Source of the DNA: JACKHO01 sp041398745
Lineage (GTDB): Bacteria > Planctomycetota > Planctomycetia > Planctomycetales > Planctomycetaceae
NCBI GenBank assembly: GCA_041398745.1
Contig: JAWKUB010000009.1
Coordinates: 186,001-250,000, forward strand
Direction: 5' to 3'
DNA length: 64,000 nucleotides
How positions within the stretch are numbered: position 1 is the first letter of the stretch; every line of letters begins with the position of its first letter. The translations under genes and the position numbers were made by a program. The notes beneath the pieces were generated by a model, which was not told where the DNA came from, made no database searches, and worked only from the letters and a program-made list of their open reading frames with translations. Below, in pieces: positions 18,006 through 29,273 of this stretch.

Positions 18006-19457
18006 TTACGCTTCAGTCTCGGGTTCTTCTTGGGGACGCTCTTCTGTCCAGTCAGCATCGAGTTCGAATGAAATCGGGTAGTCCGGATCCTTCGTTCCCC
18101 GGTTCATCGCTTTAGGACGAATAACGAACCCTTTGCCCTCTAACTGACGGTACATGTCGGAGACATCGTCGTCCGTACGAGCCTGTCCGCTCCCCTTGAT
18201 TCGAATCTTCAGGTCACCTGTTTTCGGTGCCAAATTCAGCGACGTGAAATAGAGCCGATCGGTCCCAGGTGCCAAGTCATTCAGATGCTTGAGTAGAGCC
18301 GTGTGATCTTCCCGACCATCTTCCCAGGTCTTAATTGCCTCGCGCGAATCGCGGACTGGCGAGTCCCCGTCGTTTTGCATTTCCAGCTTGCTGGCGAGAT
18401 TCTGAATGTCTTTCGCTTCACTCTGCAGTCCAGAGAGCGTCATCCACCAACTCACGTAAGCGGCAATCAACACCAAGGCGACTGCTGCTGCGATTCCCCC
18501 CAGCTGCAACCGCGTCCACTGCTTTGCTTCGGGCCGTTTGCGAGGACGCACGAAGTCGATGCGCGGGGCCTGGGCATTTTCCTGAGCCAGTATCCATCCA
18601 ATTGAAGCAAACGAAACGGACTTTGGCTCGCAACGGAACTGGACATTTGCCCGAGAGGCATCGCTTTGAGTAATGCGTTTGAGACGGTTTGGAAAACGCC
18701 TAGTCAGCCAGTCTTCCAAGTGCGGCGCACTTCCACACAGTACCGCTTCTTCAATGGACACGCCGGGATGGCTTTCCGCTAAAGCCACCATGGCCCGCTT
18801 CGATTCGCGGTCCAGCAATCCGTCGAGGGGAGTTCCTTCGGGCCGCGGCGGAATGTTGGAACCGAAGAGCAATCGCCCTTCGTCCATCAACAACATTTCA
18901 ATGCGGTTCTTGTCTTCCACCACGACCAGCGTCGGCGGCAGCGGAGAAACATTGTATTCAGCAAGCCGAACGACGGTTTCGACAATCGCTGTCGGTCGAA
19001 CGGTGCAGCCGACCAGCTGCAGCCCAACACGTTCGCAAACCGTTCGCCAATGCTTCAGCAAATCGCGTTCGACTGAAGCCGCGAGCACGGCGAAGTCCAT
19101 CCCTTCAGCACGCGGCTCGAACGGAATGTAATCGATGATGATTTCATCAACAGGCGTCGAGAATTTGGTTGCCGCCTGCAGCGTAACGAGGTCGGGCAAT
19201 TCTTCTGGCGGAACCGACGGCAAATCGAATTGTCGAAAAACAACGACATCACGGGGCAGCACCAGCAGGGTTTGTGTTACGCCAGAATTCGGGATGAGTC
19301 CACGAACGCACTCGACAGCCACTCCGATATCAGTGGAGAAGTTTTCTGGCAACTCAACGTGCGCAGCGTCGGAAATCTCCACCCCGCCTGACTGCGAACG
19401 TGCAACCAGACACCGGAGTTCCTCACCATTGGACTCGAGTACCAACCAGTCGGCCAT
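18006..19457 (-). CDS. PilM-PilN (GspL-like) fusion protein
   Basis: From ATG 19457 the product has 483 residues. The first 300 are an actin-like PilM fold: LPRDVVVFRQFDLPSVPPEEL, TPVDEIIIDYIPF, AASVERDLLKHWRTVCERVG and VVVEDKNRIEMLLMDEG. A single transmembrane helix starts near residue 320 (AAVALVLIAAYVSWWM), followed by a coiled coil and a PilN-like periplasmic domain. PilM and PilN are separate in most type IV pilus systems and fused in GspL of type II secretion. It is translated just before the PilO-like gene. The longer frame (start 19574) adds 39 residues without export or PilM features. Confidence 0.8.
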   Translation of the reverse strand: MADWLVLESNGEELRCLVARSQSGGVEISDAAHVELPENFSTDIGVAVECVRGLIPNSGVTQTLLVLPRDVVVFRQFDLPSVPPEELPDLVTLQAATKFSTPVDEIIIDYIPFEPRAEGMDFAVLAASVERDLLKHWRTVCERVGLQLVGCTVRPTAIVETVVRLAEYNVSPLPPTLVVVEDKNRIEMLLMDEGRLLFGSNIPPRPEGTPLDGLLDRESKRAMVALAESHPGVSIEEAVLCGSAPHLEDWLTRRFPNRLKRITQSDASRANVQFRCEPKSVSFASIGWILAQENAQAPRIDFVRPRKRPEAKQWTRLQLGGIAAAVALVLIAAYVSWWMTLSGLQSEAKDIQNLASKLEMQNDGDSPVRDSREAIKTWEDGREDHTALLKHLNDLAPGTDRLYFTSLNLAPKTGDLKIRIKGSGQARTDDDVSDMYRQLEGKGFVIRPKAMNRGTKDPDYPISFELDADWTEERPQEEPETEA

Positions 19458-19855
19458 TGATAATCCCATTACGGGGGTGAAAACAGCCCTGCCTACCTCT
19501 TTTAACCGCCTTGTCTGCAATAGGTATCGACAATCTCTGGTCAAAAGACAAAACCGGAGACATTCGTGTGGCAACGACTGCTTCCTTCGCCGAAATCACC
19601 CGGAAAGTTCGGGACAACCGGCCCAAAACGACTCTCGTCTTTTTCACCAATTCGTCCCGGCAATTTGAATTGTTCCTCAGTTTGCGGCGAATAGACAACT
19701 CCTATAATGCGTCGTGAAGCAGCGAACGAATGGAGATCGATTTCAATTCGAACTCGATCAATTGGCGTCCGCTTATTCCACATCGGCAACGACTCGACAT
19801 TTTTACGTAAGCAAATACCAGCGTGGCACTTGAGAATTACCAGCGGGAGTCATTC
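19458..19855. other. Intergenic region upstream of the GroES-like gene
   Basis: About 400 bases between divergent genes. It contains a perfect TATAAT at 19703. I looked for a CIRCE heat-shock element ahead of the GroES-like gene and did not find one. Confidence 0.5.
19686..19708 (+). promoter_or_regulatory. Possible promoter of the GroES-like gene
   Basis: A perfect -10 box TATAAT at 19703-19708, with only a weak -35 (TTTGCG-like, about 16-17 bases upstream). A transcript starting near 19715 would have a leader of about 140 bases before the GroES-like start. Confidence 0.35.
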
Positions 19856-20194
19856 GTGAACGACATCGTTGAACCACTTGGCCCTCGAATTCTCATTCGC
19901 AAGGACGAAAGCCGGCATGAAACTCGGGGCGGAATTGTCCTGCCCGATCAGGCAGAAATCCCCACCATTACCGGACGTGTGGTTGAGATTAGCGCCGAAA
20001 TTGCGCAAAACTCGAATTTCCCAGTCAAGAAGTACGATAAAGTCCTCTTTCACCCCAAGAACGCCATCCCGGTCGACCTGGAAGTAGACAACGTCCTGTT
20101 CGTCGTTCCCATTGACGATGTCGTTGCCGTTTTTCGGCGGAAGTCACACACATCGGCCAATGATGTCGAAACATCGGCAGACGAAGACGCTTAA
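19856..20194 (+). CDS. groS: GroES-like co-chaperonin
   Basis: The product has the single chaperonin-10 fold: IVEPLGPRILIRKDE at the N-terminus, RGGIVLPD at the mobile-loop region, GRVVEISAE, and VDNVLFVVPIDDVVAVF at the end, plus an acidic tail. GTG at 19856 is preferred since GGGAG lies six bases upstream and the N-terminus then matches the family; the longer frame starts at GTG 19823. No groEL follows. The next gene, an acetyltransferase, lies 33 bases on. Planctomycetes often carry several chaperonin genes at separate loci, so this may be an additional copy with a specialised partner. Confidence 0.8.
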   Translation: MNDIVEPLGPRILIRKDESRHETRGGIVLPDQAEIPTITGRVVEISAEIAQNSNFPVKKYDKVLFHPKNAIPVDLEVDNVLFVVPIDDVVAVFRRKSHTSANDVETSADEDA

Positions 20195-20227
20195 CAACTG
20201 ATCCTCGGCTCGATCAACTGCGCCCCA

Positions 20228-20650
20228 ATGACACAATCCGGCATCATCGTTCGCCCTGCCTCTCACGACGACCTCACGGCCATCGAGGATCTTATCATCC
20301 CGTTTGTCGCAGCAAAACGTTTGCTACCCAGAACTTCAGACGAACTTTCCGACCTCATTAAGCACGGTTTTGTCGCGGTCGCAGATGGGAACGTCGTTGG
20401 ATTCGCCACGCTCGAAGTCTACTCCAAGAAAATGGCCGAAATCCGAAGCCTCTGCGTGGCTGCAGGTTACGGCGGCATGGGAATTGGCAAGCGTTTGACA
20501 CAAGCGTGCGTTGACTTGGCGAGAGAAAAGAACGTTTACGAAATCATGGTCATCACCTCATCAGACGAATTCTTTCGAGCCTGTGGATTCGATTTCACCC
20601 TGCCTGGCGAAAAGAAAGCCCTCTTCCTCCAGACACGCGACGAACCATAA
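20228..20650 (+). CDS. GNAT N-acetyltransferase, ArgA C-domain-like
   Basis: A 140-residue single-domain acetyltransferase. The acetyl-CoA loop is VAAGYGGMGIGKRLTQ (R/Q-x-x-G-x-G/A type), and IRSLCV precedes it as in the N-acetylglutamate synthase branch; the ending FFRACGFDFTLPGEKKAL is also typical of that branch. It may acetylate glutamate in arginine synthesis, as stand-alone short ArgA-like enzymes do, but small GNAT proteins have many substrates. It follows the GroES-like gene by 33 bases and is likely co-transcribed. ATG start. Confidence 0.8.
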   Translation: MTQSGIIVRPASHDDLTAIEDLIIPFVAAKRLLPRTSDELSDLIKHGFVAVADGNVVGFATLEVYSKKMAEIRSLCVAAGYGGMGIGKRLTQACVDLAREKNVYEIMVITSSDEFFRACGFDFTLPGEKKALFLQTRDEP

Positions 20651-20684
20651 GCCCTCCTGATTTAGCTCTCTGAAACTCGGCAAA

Positions 20685-22439
20685 ATGCCCCATCGTACAA
20701 CTCAAGTATTCGTTACCGCCCTTCTGATATTCTCGGCAGGGCTGGCGACCGCCGATGATCCACCGAGCACGGCTGGTCCCATCATGAAGTTGCTTCGAAG
20801 TGGACGAGTACCTGAAGCAAATTTGGGCAGAATTCTCGACTTGGTTTGCGCGCGGGGAAATGAGCATGACCTGGCGTTCGTTTTCTCCAAGGTCACGACA
20901 ACAGAATGGCCAGCAGATGTTCGAGTTACCGTGCTCGAAAACCTGCTTTCCGCGAGCCAGAACCGTGACGTCCAACCAGCTGGCGAGTTAACGGGACTTT
21001 CGCAGTTGCTCGCGGACACCAGTCCCCAAATCCAGATGGGAGGGCTTCGATTATCCCGGGAGTGGAAAGCAAAATCAGTCTCAGAACAACTTACCCGACT
21101 CGTAAATGCTGAGGAAACTTCAGCTGGCATCCGAAGCGAAGCGCTTGCTGCTCTCACTGAAATTGCTCCCGAAGCAGCCCGCGACGCGATAGCCAAAGTT
21201 TTGAGCGGCGATTCCAGTTTCGAAGCGCGAACGTCAGCTCTGGCAGCACTTGCTTCCCTGGAACTTAAGGAAGCGGCCATGAAGTCGGCGGAGTTGCTCG
21301 CCTCTGCGACGGCAGATGACGATCCACGGCCACTGATCGGAGTGTTTCTGGAAAAACAGCACGGCACCGATGAACTCGCAGCCGCCCTCGAAAAGCAGGA
21401 AGTGGCCGCAGACATTGCCAAACTGGCGCTGCGCCACATGTACGCCGAAGGACGCAGTGACGCCAAACTCAGCCAGATTCTCAGCAAGTACGCTGGAATC
21501 GCTGACGAAATGCCACTTCCCAACGCAGAAGAACTGGCCAAACTCGTCGAAGAAATTCGACAAACGGGCGATCCCGCCCGAGGCGAAGCAGTGTTTCGGC
21601 GGGCCGACTTGAGTTGCCAGAAGTGCCATGCGGTCAGCAAAGCCGGCGGGCAGGTGGGTCCGGACTTGAGTGCCGTCGGGGCCACATCCCCCATTGAGTA
21701 CCTCGCACTGTCGGTACTCGACCCAGATCAGGCGGTAAAAGAAGCCTACACAACTCAAGTTGTCCTCACAGAAGATGGCCGCGTTCTGCAGGGAATTATC
21801 GCAGATCAAACAGAAGAGACACTTGTCCTTAAAGATCCCAACGGAAAGCTGATTTCCATTCCAAGAATCGACATTGAGGACCAAATCAGCGGAAAGTCCC
21901 TCATGCCGAAAGGACTCGTCAAATTCATGACGCATGCCGAGTTCGTCGACCTGGTTTCCTTCCTCTCACAACTCGGAAAGCCCGGCCGTTACGCTGTCCG
22001 CAGCACCGCACGCATGCAACGTTGGGAATTGCTCACCAAAACGACTGCGGCGCTCCAGTCTGAAGTACCCAACGTGCTCCAATTCGAAGACGAAATCCTC
22101 AATTCGCCAAACTGGAAATCGGTCTATGCGCTGGTAGACGGCACGTTGCCTTTGCAAGAAATCATTCCACCAGACGATAAAACCGTGTACCTCAGCGGAA
22201 TTGTCGACGTACAGAAAGCAGGCGAGGTGCAACTTCAGGGAACATTGCCCGTTACACCTGGAACTACATTCTGGATCGGGAAGGATGTGACGACGGAAAC
22301 TCGTTTCACATTGCCGGCTGGCCGACACCGCCTCACTCTCCGAATCGACACGGAAACATTCCAAAACGAATCAGTCCTCATGGAATTGATTCGAACGGAG
22401 GGTTCTCCGATTCAATTCTCGGTCGTTGACGGCCAATGA
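20685..22439 (+). CDS. Secreted c-type cytochrome with HEAT-like repeats (planctomycete type)
   Basis: A 584-residue protein with a signal peptide (FVTALLIFSAGLATA). Residues 30-280 are alpha-helical repeats of HEAT type (SGIRSEALAALTEIAPEAAR and similar). The heme domain follows, with CQKCH near residue 310, then VGPDLSAVGA and a distal methionine candidate in SLMPKGLVKFM. The segment TEDGRVLQGIIADQTEETLV is characteristic of the planctomycete heme-binding domain (TIGR02603-like). The last 130 residues form an unrecognised domain. It probably carries electrons in the periplasm, paired with an unknown dehydrogenase. Its 3' end overlaps the convergent gene at 22412 by 28 bases. Confidence 0.9.
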   Translation: MPHRTTQVFVTALLIFSAGLATADDPPSTAGPIMKLLRSGRVPEANLGRILDLVCARGNEHDLAFVFSKVTTTEWPADVRVTVLENLLSASQNRDVQPAGELTGLSQLLADTSPQIQMGGLRLSREWKAKSVSEQLTRLVNAEETSAGIRSEALAALTEIAPEAARDAIAKVLSGDSSFEARTSALAALASLELKEAAMKSAELLASATADDDPRPLIGVFLEKQHGTDELAAALEKQEVAADIAKLALRHMYAEGRSDAKLSQILSKYAGIADEMPLPNAEELAKLVEEIRQTGDPARGEAVFRRADLSCQKCHAVSKAGGQVGPDLSAVGATSPIEYLALSVLDPDQAVKEAYTTQVVLTEDGRVLQGIIADQTEETLVLKDPNGKLISIPRIDIEDQISGKSLMPKGLVKFMTHAEFVDLVSFLSQLGKPGRYAVRSTARMQRWELLTKTTAALQSEVPNVLQFEDEILNSPNWKSVYALVDGTLPLQEIIPPDDKTVYLSGIVDVQKAGEVQLQGTLPVTPGTTFWIGKDVTTETRFTLPAGRHRLTLRIDTETFQNESVLMELIRTEGSPIQFSVVDGQ

Positions 22440-22948
22440 TCGACAGACTCGCCCGCGTCAATTAGCAACTGTCGCCATTCACCAATGGAATGCGAAGTGT
22501 CAAACCGACGCCATTCCTGTTCCGGAAGCCGCTGCATCAATCGGATTTCCATGACGCCATATTCGGTCAGCTCCTGATGCTCAGCGGCCAGGGCGGCAAG
22601 TCGAAGTATAATTTCCTGCCGCTCGTCACTCTCCTCATCCAGATTAAAACCATCGAGAGGAATATAGACAAGAATCCGCAACGTTTTGGGATCACCTTCT
22701 CGCCCACTCTTGTGGGTTCCGCCTACAACGCGTGGAGAAGAGTCAGGAAATTCAGCTGCAATGGCGATCTGCAATTCTCGATAAGGTCGGGTGTACAACT
22801 CCCAGTACAACCACAGCAACGACACCATAAAGACGGCAAAGCCGACCATCCCCGCAACGACAAGCCGCCCGGAGACACTGCGACGCGTCGCCTCCAGTCG
22901 CTCATCCGCAGAAAGACCTTCCTGTCCGACCTGTGCTTTATCGCTCAT
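22412..22948 (-). CDS. Small single-pass membrane protein, unknown
   Basis: From ATG 22948 (four codons inside the longest frame) the product has 178 residues: a cytoplasmic N-terminus, one transmembrane helix around residues 29-48 (VVAGMVGFAVFMVSLLWLYW), and a soluble domain (LRILVYIPLDGFNLDEES, EIILRLAALAAEHQELTEYG). No family was recognised. Its last 28 bases overlap the end of the cytochrome gene on the opposite strand, so the two stops face each other. It lies just beyond the terminator of the rRNA operon and is read in the same direction, but is unlikely to share that transcript. Confidence 0.7.
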   Translation of the reverse strand: MSDKAQVGQEGLSADERLEATRRSVSGRLVVAGMVGFAVFMVSLLWLYWELYTRPYRELQIAIAAEFPDSSPRVVGGTHKSGREGDPKTLRILVYIPLDGFNLDEESDERQEIILRLAALAAEHQELTEYGVMEIRLMQRLPEQEWRRFDTSHSIGEWRQLLIDAGESVDHWPSTTEN

Positions 22949-23000
22949 CAATTCACCCAACTGCGTCGCCAGAAGCCAAAGAAGACCTCAAACAGCGCAT

Positions 23001-23031
23001 AAAAAAAGCCCGGGTCTTTCGACCCGGGCTT
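23001..23031 (-). terminator. Rho-independent terminator of the 23S-5S operon
   Basis: Arms AAGCCCGGGTC (23006-23016) and GACCCGGGCTT (23021-23031) give an 11-bp GC-rich stem with a four-base loop. On the minus strand it is followed by seven Ts. It lies about ten bases after the 5S gene. Confidence 0.9.
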
Positions 23032-23040
23032 AAAATAAGA

Positions 23041-23150
23041 ACCGGCAACAACTTACTTTCGCACCTTTCGGCACTATCATCAGCCCCTGTTGCTTGACGT
23101 TCGTGTTCGGAATGGGAACGAGTATTTCCAACAGGGTATGGTCACCGGAA
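23041..23150 (-). rRNA. rrf: 5S ribosomal RNA
   Basis: On the minus strand the sequence has the family core ATTCCGAACACGAACGTCAAG and the closing helix CCGGTGAC (5' side, near 23148) pairing with GTTGCCGG (3' side, near 23041). About 110 nt. Ends are estimated from the terminal helix. Confidence 0.9.
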
Positions 23151-23241
23151 ATGATCTGGCAGGGGTGTTTCACCCTGCCAAACCGTTATGTATGTTAGTC
23201 GCGTGTACTCTTATTCGCAGCATTGCCATCTTAGAGAACTA

Positions 23242-26483
<3,242 letters not shown>

Positions 26484-26566
26484 GACAATTCCCGCCAGTC
26501 GCCAGCAATCAGCCAACAGCAAAATAACTGAAGGCTGAACGCTGAAGGCTGGCAAATTACCGCCAG

Positions 26567-26640
<74 letters not shown>

Positions 26641-26693
26641 CTCTTTAATCGAGGGGAAGAAGTCGGGCTACTCCACCCTCCAGCGGGTCGGGG

Positions 26694-26722
26694 ATGATAA
26701 AGTCGCCTTCTCGGCTTGGCAA
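26694..26722 (-). promoter_or_regulatory. Predicted promoter of the tRNA-23S-5S operon
   Basis: On the minus strand TTGCCA (26722-26717) and TATCAT (26699-26694) are spaced by 17 bases. Transcription would begin near 26687, about 47 bases before tRNA-Ile. This supports independent expression without 16S. Confidence 0.55.
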
Positions 26723-26791
26723 CCCTTCGCCCGCCGAAATTTCCCCAAGTCTTGGTAGGTATTGCGTTCAACCTTGCCGATTCGGCAATCC

Positions 26792-28309
26792 CTAGCGGAC
26801 AACACAGGTGAACGACACCCATCCTCCACTGCGACCAGCCAATTCGCCTGTGAACTGAAAAGTGAGCACTTGTCCACCGGCACCATCATTCTCGACATCC
26901 AGTTTACCTGGAAGGTTCGAGTCGACGGTTCCGTCGACGTATTGCAAGCGAGGCGACAAGTGATCAATTAGTCGGAAATCGAGGACATTTTCGTCTCCGA
27001 GATTGTCCAGCCGAATGGTGAACGTCACCTCTTCGCCAGATAGTGCCGTCTTCTTGTCGGCGACCTTCGAGATTTGCACATCAGCTGGCAATCCACGACT
27101 TTCGACGCCAACTTCCTCCTGAGCATAAACCCTTCCCTGAACTGCATATCCAGAACGGAAATGCCCTTGAACAATGGGCGGTTGTCCAGACGACCAAGCC
27201 AACGCGGCGCCAATACCATCCGACATAACCGCCGAATCGACCCGATCAAACACCCCTTCTCGGAAGAACGCAAAGGATTCGTAAACATTCAATACCTTGG
27301 CATGATTCTCGGCCTTCAAATCACGCGAGACCACGGCATCGACCGTTTTTTGATCAACTCCGCTGGCCCGGCTTCGTGACCGGACATCTTTGAACTCGTC
27401 ACGTTGCACCTGTTCGTCATGGCCCATCCGATGCGCCAATCCACCAGCACCCTGAGAGTCGTGGGCGCCTGTCGCACGCATCACGTGGTACCGTTCATTC
27501 GGTTGCGTAATGGAACGCACGGAACCGAACCGGGGCGAGTAGACACACGCTTTAGTCGAAGGTCTCACATGCATTTCGCCACGACTGTCCATGTACTCGA
27601 CAACCGTGTCTTCAACATCCAATCCCTGACGCACATTTCCGTCGTAGTGGACGGGAAGATTCTTGTCGCCGCCGTCGCAAATGTATTCATCAGCGGAAAA
27701 GTCCGGTGCCTCTGGAGCGGCCCACGCAAATGGCGGACAGGTGGGACACACCACTTCCTGTGGCGGACAGAACTGCGGCGGCGAAGCTGGAGGACAGAAG
27801 GCCGTTCCTTCATCTGAATTCACGAACACACCACCGGCAGCCTGCTCGGCACTGACCTGCAGCAGATTGGAATCCTGAACGGGCTGACGCGTTTCATTCC
27901 AAGCCGCAAACGCTTGATCATTCGCCGCAGCCAATGCCGTGGAGGCATCAACGCGGGGCGAATCAGCGAACGCAACTCGTTCGGCAGAAACCAATTGCTG
28001 CTTTTGAGACACTTTTGCAACCTGCGTCCTGGTCGCTTCGGCACGGGCAAAAGGATCGTTCGTTTGCGTCGCAGCTTGCTCTTCGACTTGGGAAAGTTCC
28101 GCGAGAAGTCTTTGCCGCTGCACTTCGGTTGCCGACTGACCAGCCTTGGCTCGCTCAGCGATATGTGGTGCGACGGGAATTTTGTCGGCCGCCGTCCACC
28201 GGTCCAGTGAGGAGCAGGAAGAACTCCACAGCAGCGTTCCCAGGGCCAACGCACCAGAAGTGTGCCGCCACAGTGCCGACAAGTCACGTTTATTGAAGCG
28301 AAGATTCAT
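26792..28309 (-). CDS. Lipoprotein with C-terminal DUF11-like domain
   Basis: From ATG 28309 the product has 505 residues; the longest frame starts at a TTG six codons earlier. The N-terminus has a hydrophobic segment and a lipobox-like LLWSSSCSS, so it is probably lipid-anchored. A helical, Gln/Ala-rich region follows, then a Pro/Cys-rich stretch (CPPASPPQFCPP, VCPTCPPF), and a DUF11-like beta domain at the end (VADKKTALSGEEVTFTIRL, NLGDENVLDFRLIDHLSP, LTFQFTGELAGRSGGWVSF). DUF11 repeats usually occur on surface proteins. It is the last gene of a three-gene minus-strand cluster of envelope proteins and stops about 70 bases before the rRNA operon promoter. Confidence 0.8.
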   Translation of the reverse strand: MNLRFNKRDLSALWRHTSGALALGTLLWSSSCSSLDRWTAADKIPVAPHIAERAKAGQSATEVQRQRLLAELSQVEEQAATQTNDPFARAEATRTQVAKVSQKQQLVSAERVAFADSPRVDASTALAAANDQAFAAWNETRQPVQDSNLLQVSAEQAAGGVFVNSDEGTAFCPPASPPQFCPPQEVVCPTCPPFAWAAPEAPDFSADEYICDGGDKNLPVHYDGNVRQGLDVEDTVVEYMDSRGEMHVRPSTKACVYSPRFGSVRSITQPNERYHVMRATGAHDSQGAGGLAHRMGHDEQVQRDEFKDVRSRSRASGVDQKTVDAVVSRDLKAENHAKVLNVYESFAFFREGVFDRVDSAVMSDGIGAALAWSSGQPPIVQGHFRSGYAVQGRVYAQEEVGVESRGLPADVQISKVADKKTALSGEEVTFTIRLDNLGDENVLDFRLIDHLSPRLQYVDGTVDSNLPGKLDVENDGAGGQVLTFQFTGELAGRSGGWVSFTCVVR

Positions 28310-28374
28310 GCCAACTACTTTCGTCAACCAATACTCACGCGTGAATTCATCTGGCGCTGTAAACCAATCAGCAC

Positions 28375-29106
28375 CTATTCGGCGAGGCCACTCCCCTGCC
28401 CTGCGGGACTTTGCACCTCGACAAATGAGATGGGAGACCGGCTGTAAAACTCATCGTTTGGAGAGTTCGGATCAGGAATTCGTCCGCCCAGTTTCAGAAT
28501 GGCCAAAGGGCGTCCGCGATGATCGGCCGCAGCCATCAAGTTGTCGGCAACGGGCAAGTTTTCAATGGGAGTCGAACCATTCGACTGCAGCGGCATCGCG
28601 AAATCTGGCTGCTCCAGGTAAATCACCTTGGTCACCATGCCGTCATGCAAAGCGGCTTCAATTTCCTCGGTCGTAATCTCAATGGGCACGGGAAACTGCT
28701 GCTGACTTCCAGCAGGAGGATGCAGTCGATCGACCACCTCAATGCTGGGGAAAAGTTCCACACCTGGGTACTGAGGCATGTCCGAAATGCGAATGCGGTA
28801 GACATGCCCGACCGACATTGTCGCAGTTGCCGGTGCAGCCATCGCGACAGGATTGTGGGGATTTCCCTGATAGAAACTGACATGCCCGCCCCCTTCCAGT
28901 GCAACCTGAATGGGCTGAGGACGCCCAAACTCACCTGGTTGAACCAGCGAACTCCAGCGGGCAGCCACACCCGCGGGTTGACGATGATCCAGCGGAAAAT
29001 ACCTGCCTGGAACCTGCGCCATCGCACTGTTGTGCAGGAAGCTGCTGGCGGCGAGCACCACCGCCAGCCCCCACAGTTTCCAGATCGATATGCCAACAGA
29101 CTTCAT
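28375..29106 (-). CDS. Secreted envelope protein, paralogue of the 29274 product
   Basis: From ATG 29106 the product has 243 residues with a signal peptide (LAVVLAASSFLHNSAMA). The body contains YRIRISDMPQYPGVELFPSIE and DGMVTKVIYLEQPDF. Matching segments occur in the same order in the neighbouring 416-residue protein (YRLKISNIP, TLYPSLHVYP, NNLVTKVIYLPDARY), so the two are paralogues. The family is not one I can name, but its export and its place between two other envelope proteins suggest a structural or cell-wall role. It precedes the DUF11-like gene by 65 bases. Confidence 0.8.
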   Translation of the reverse strand: MKSVGISIWKLWGLAVVLAASSFLHNSAMAQVPGRYFPLDHRQPAGVAARWSSLVQPGEFGRPQPIQVALEGGGHVSFYQGNPHNPVAMAAPATATMSVGHVYRIRISDMPQYPGVELFPSIEVVDRLHPPAGSQQQFPVPIEITTEEIEAALHDGMVTKVIYLEQPDFAMPLQSNGSTPIENLPVADNLMAAADHRGRPLAILKLGGRIPDPNSPNDEFYSRSPISFVEVQSPAGQGSGLAE

Positions 29107-29273
29107 CTGCACTACCCTCAGAACTCGAATTTCGTGGGTCACAGTGGCGGGAGTTCCGCGACAACGTACGTGGTAATATGTATTGCGAAAAAGGTGAGTC
29201 GCTGGCGACGGCTCGCAAACGACTCACCTCGGATCAGACCGGATTCATCCCCGAAAGGAAAGATCTTGCGTGC

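Noticed and set aside
19458..19855. CIRCE or other heat-shock operator ahead of the GroES-like gene
   Set aside because: No TTAGCACTC/GAGTGCTAA pair is present.
20702..21694. Minus-strand frame of 330 codons
   Set aside because: Shadow of the cytochrome gene; Ser/Arg/Ala-rich and without motif.
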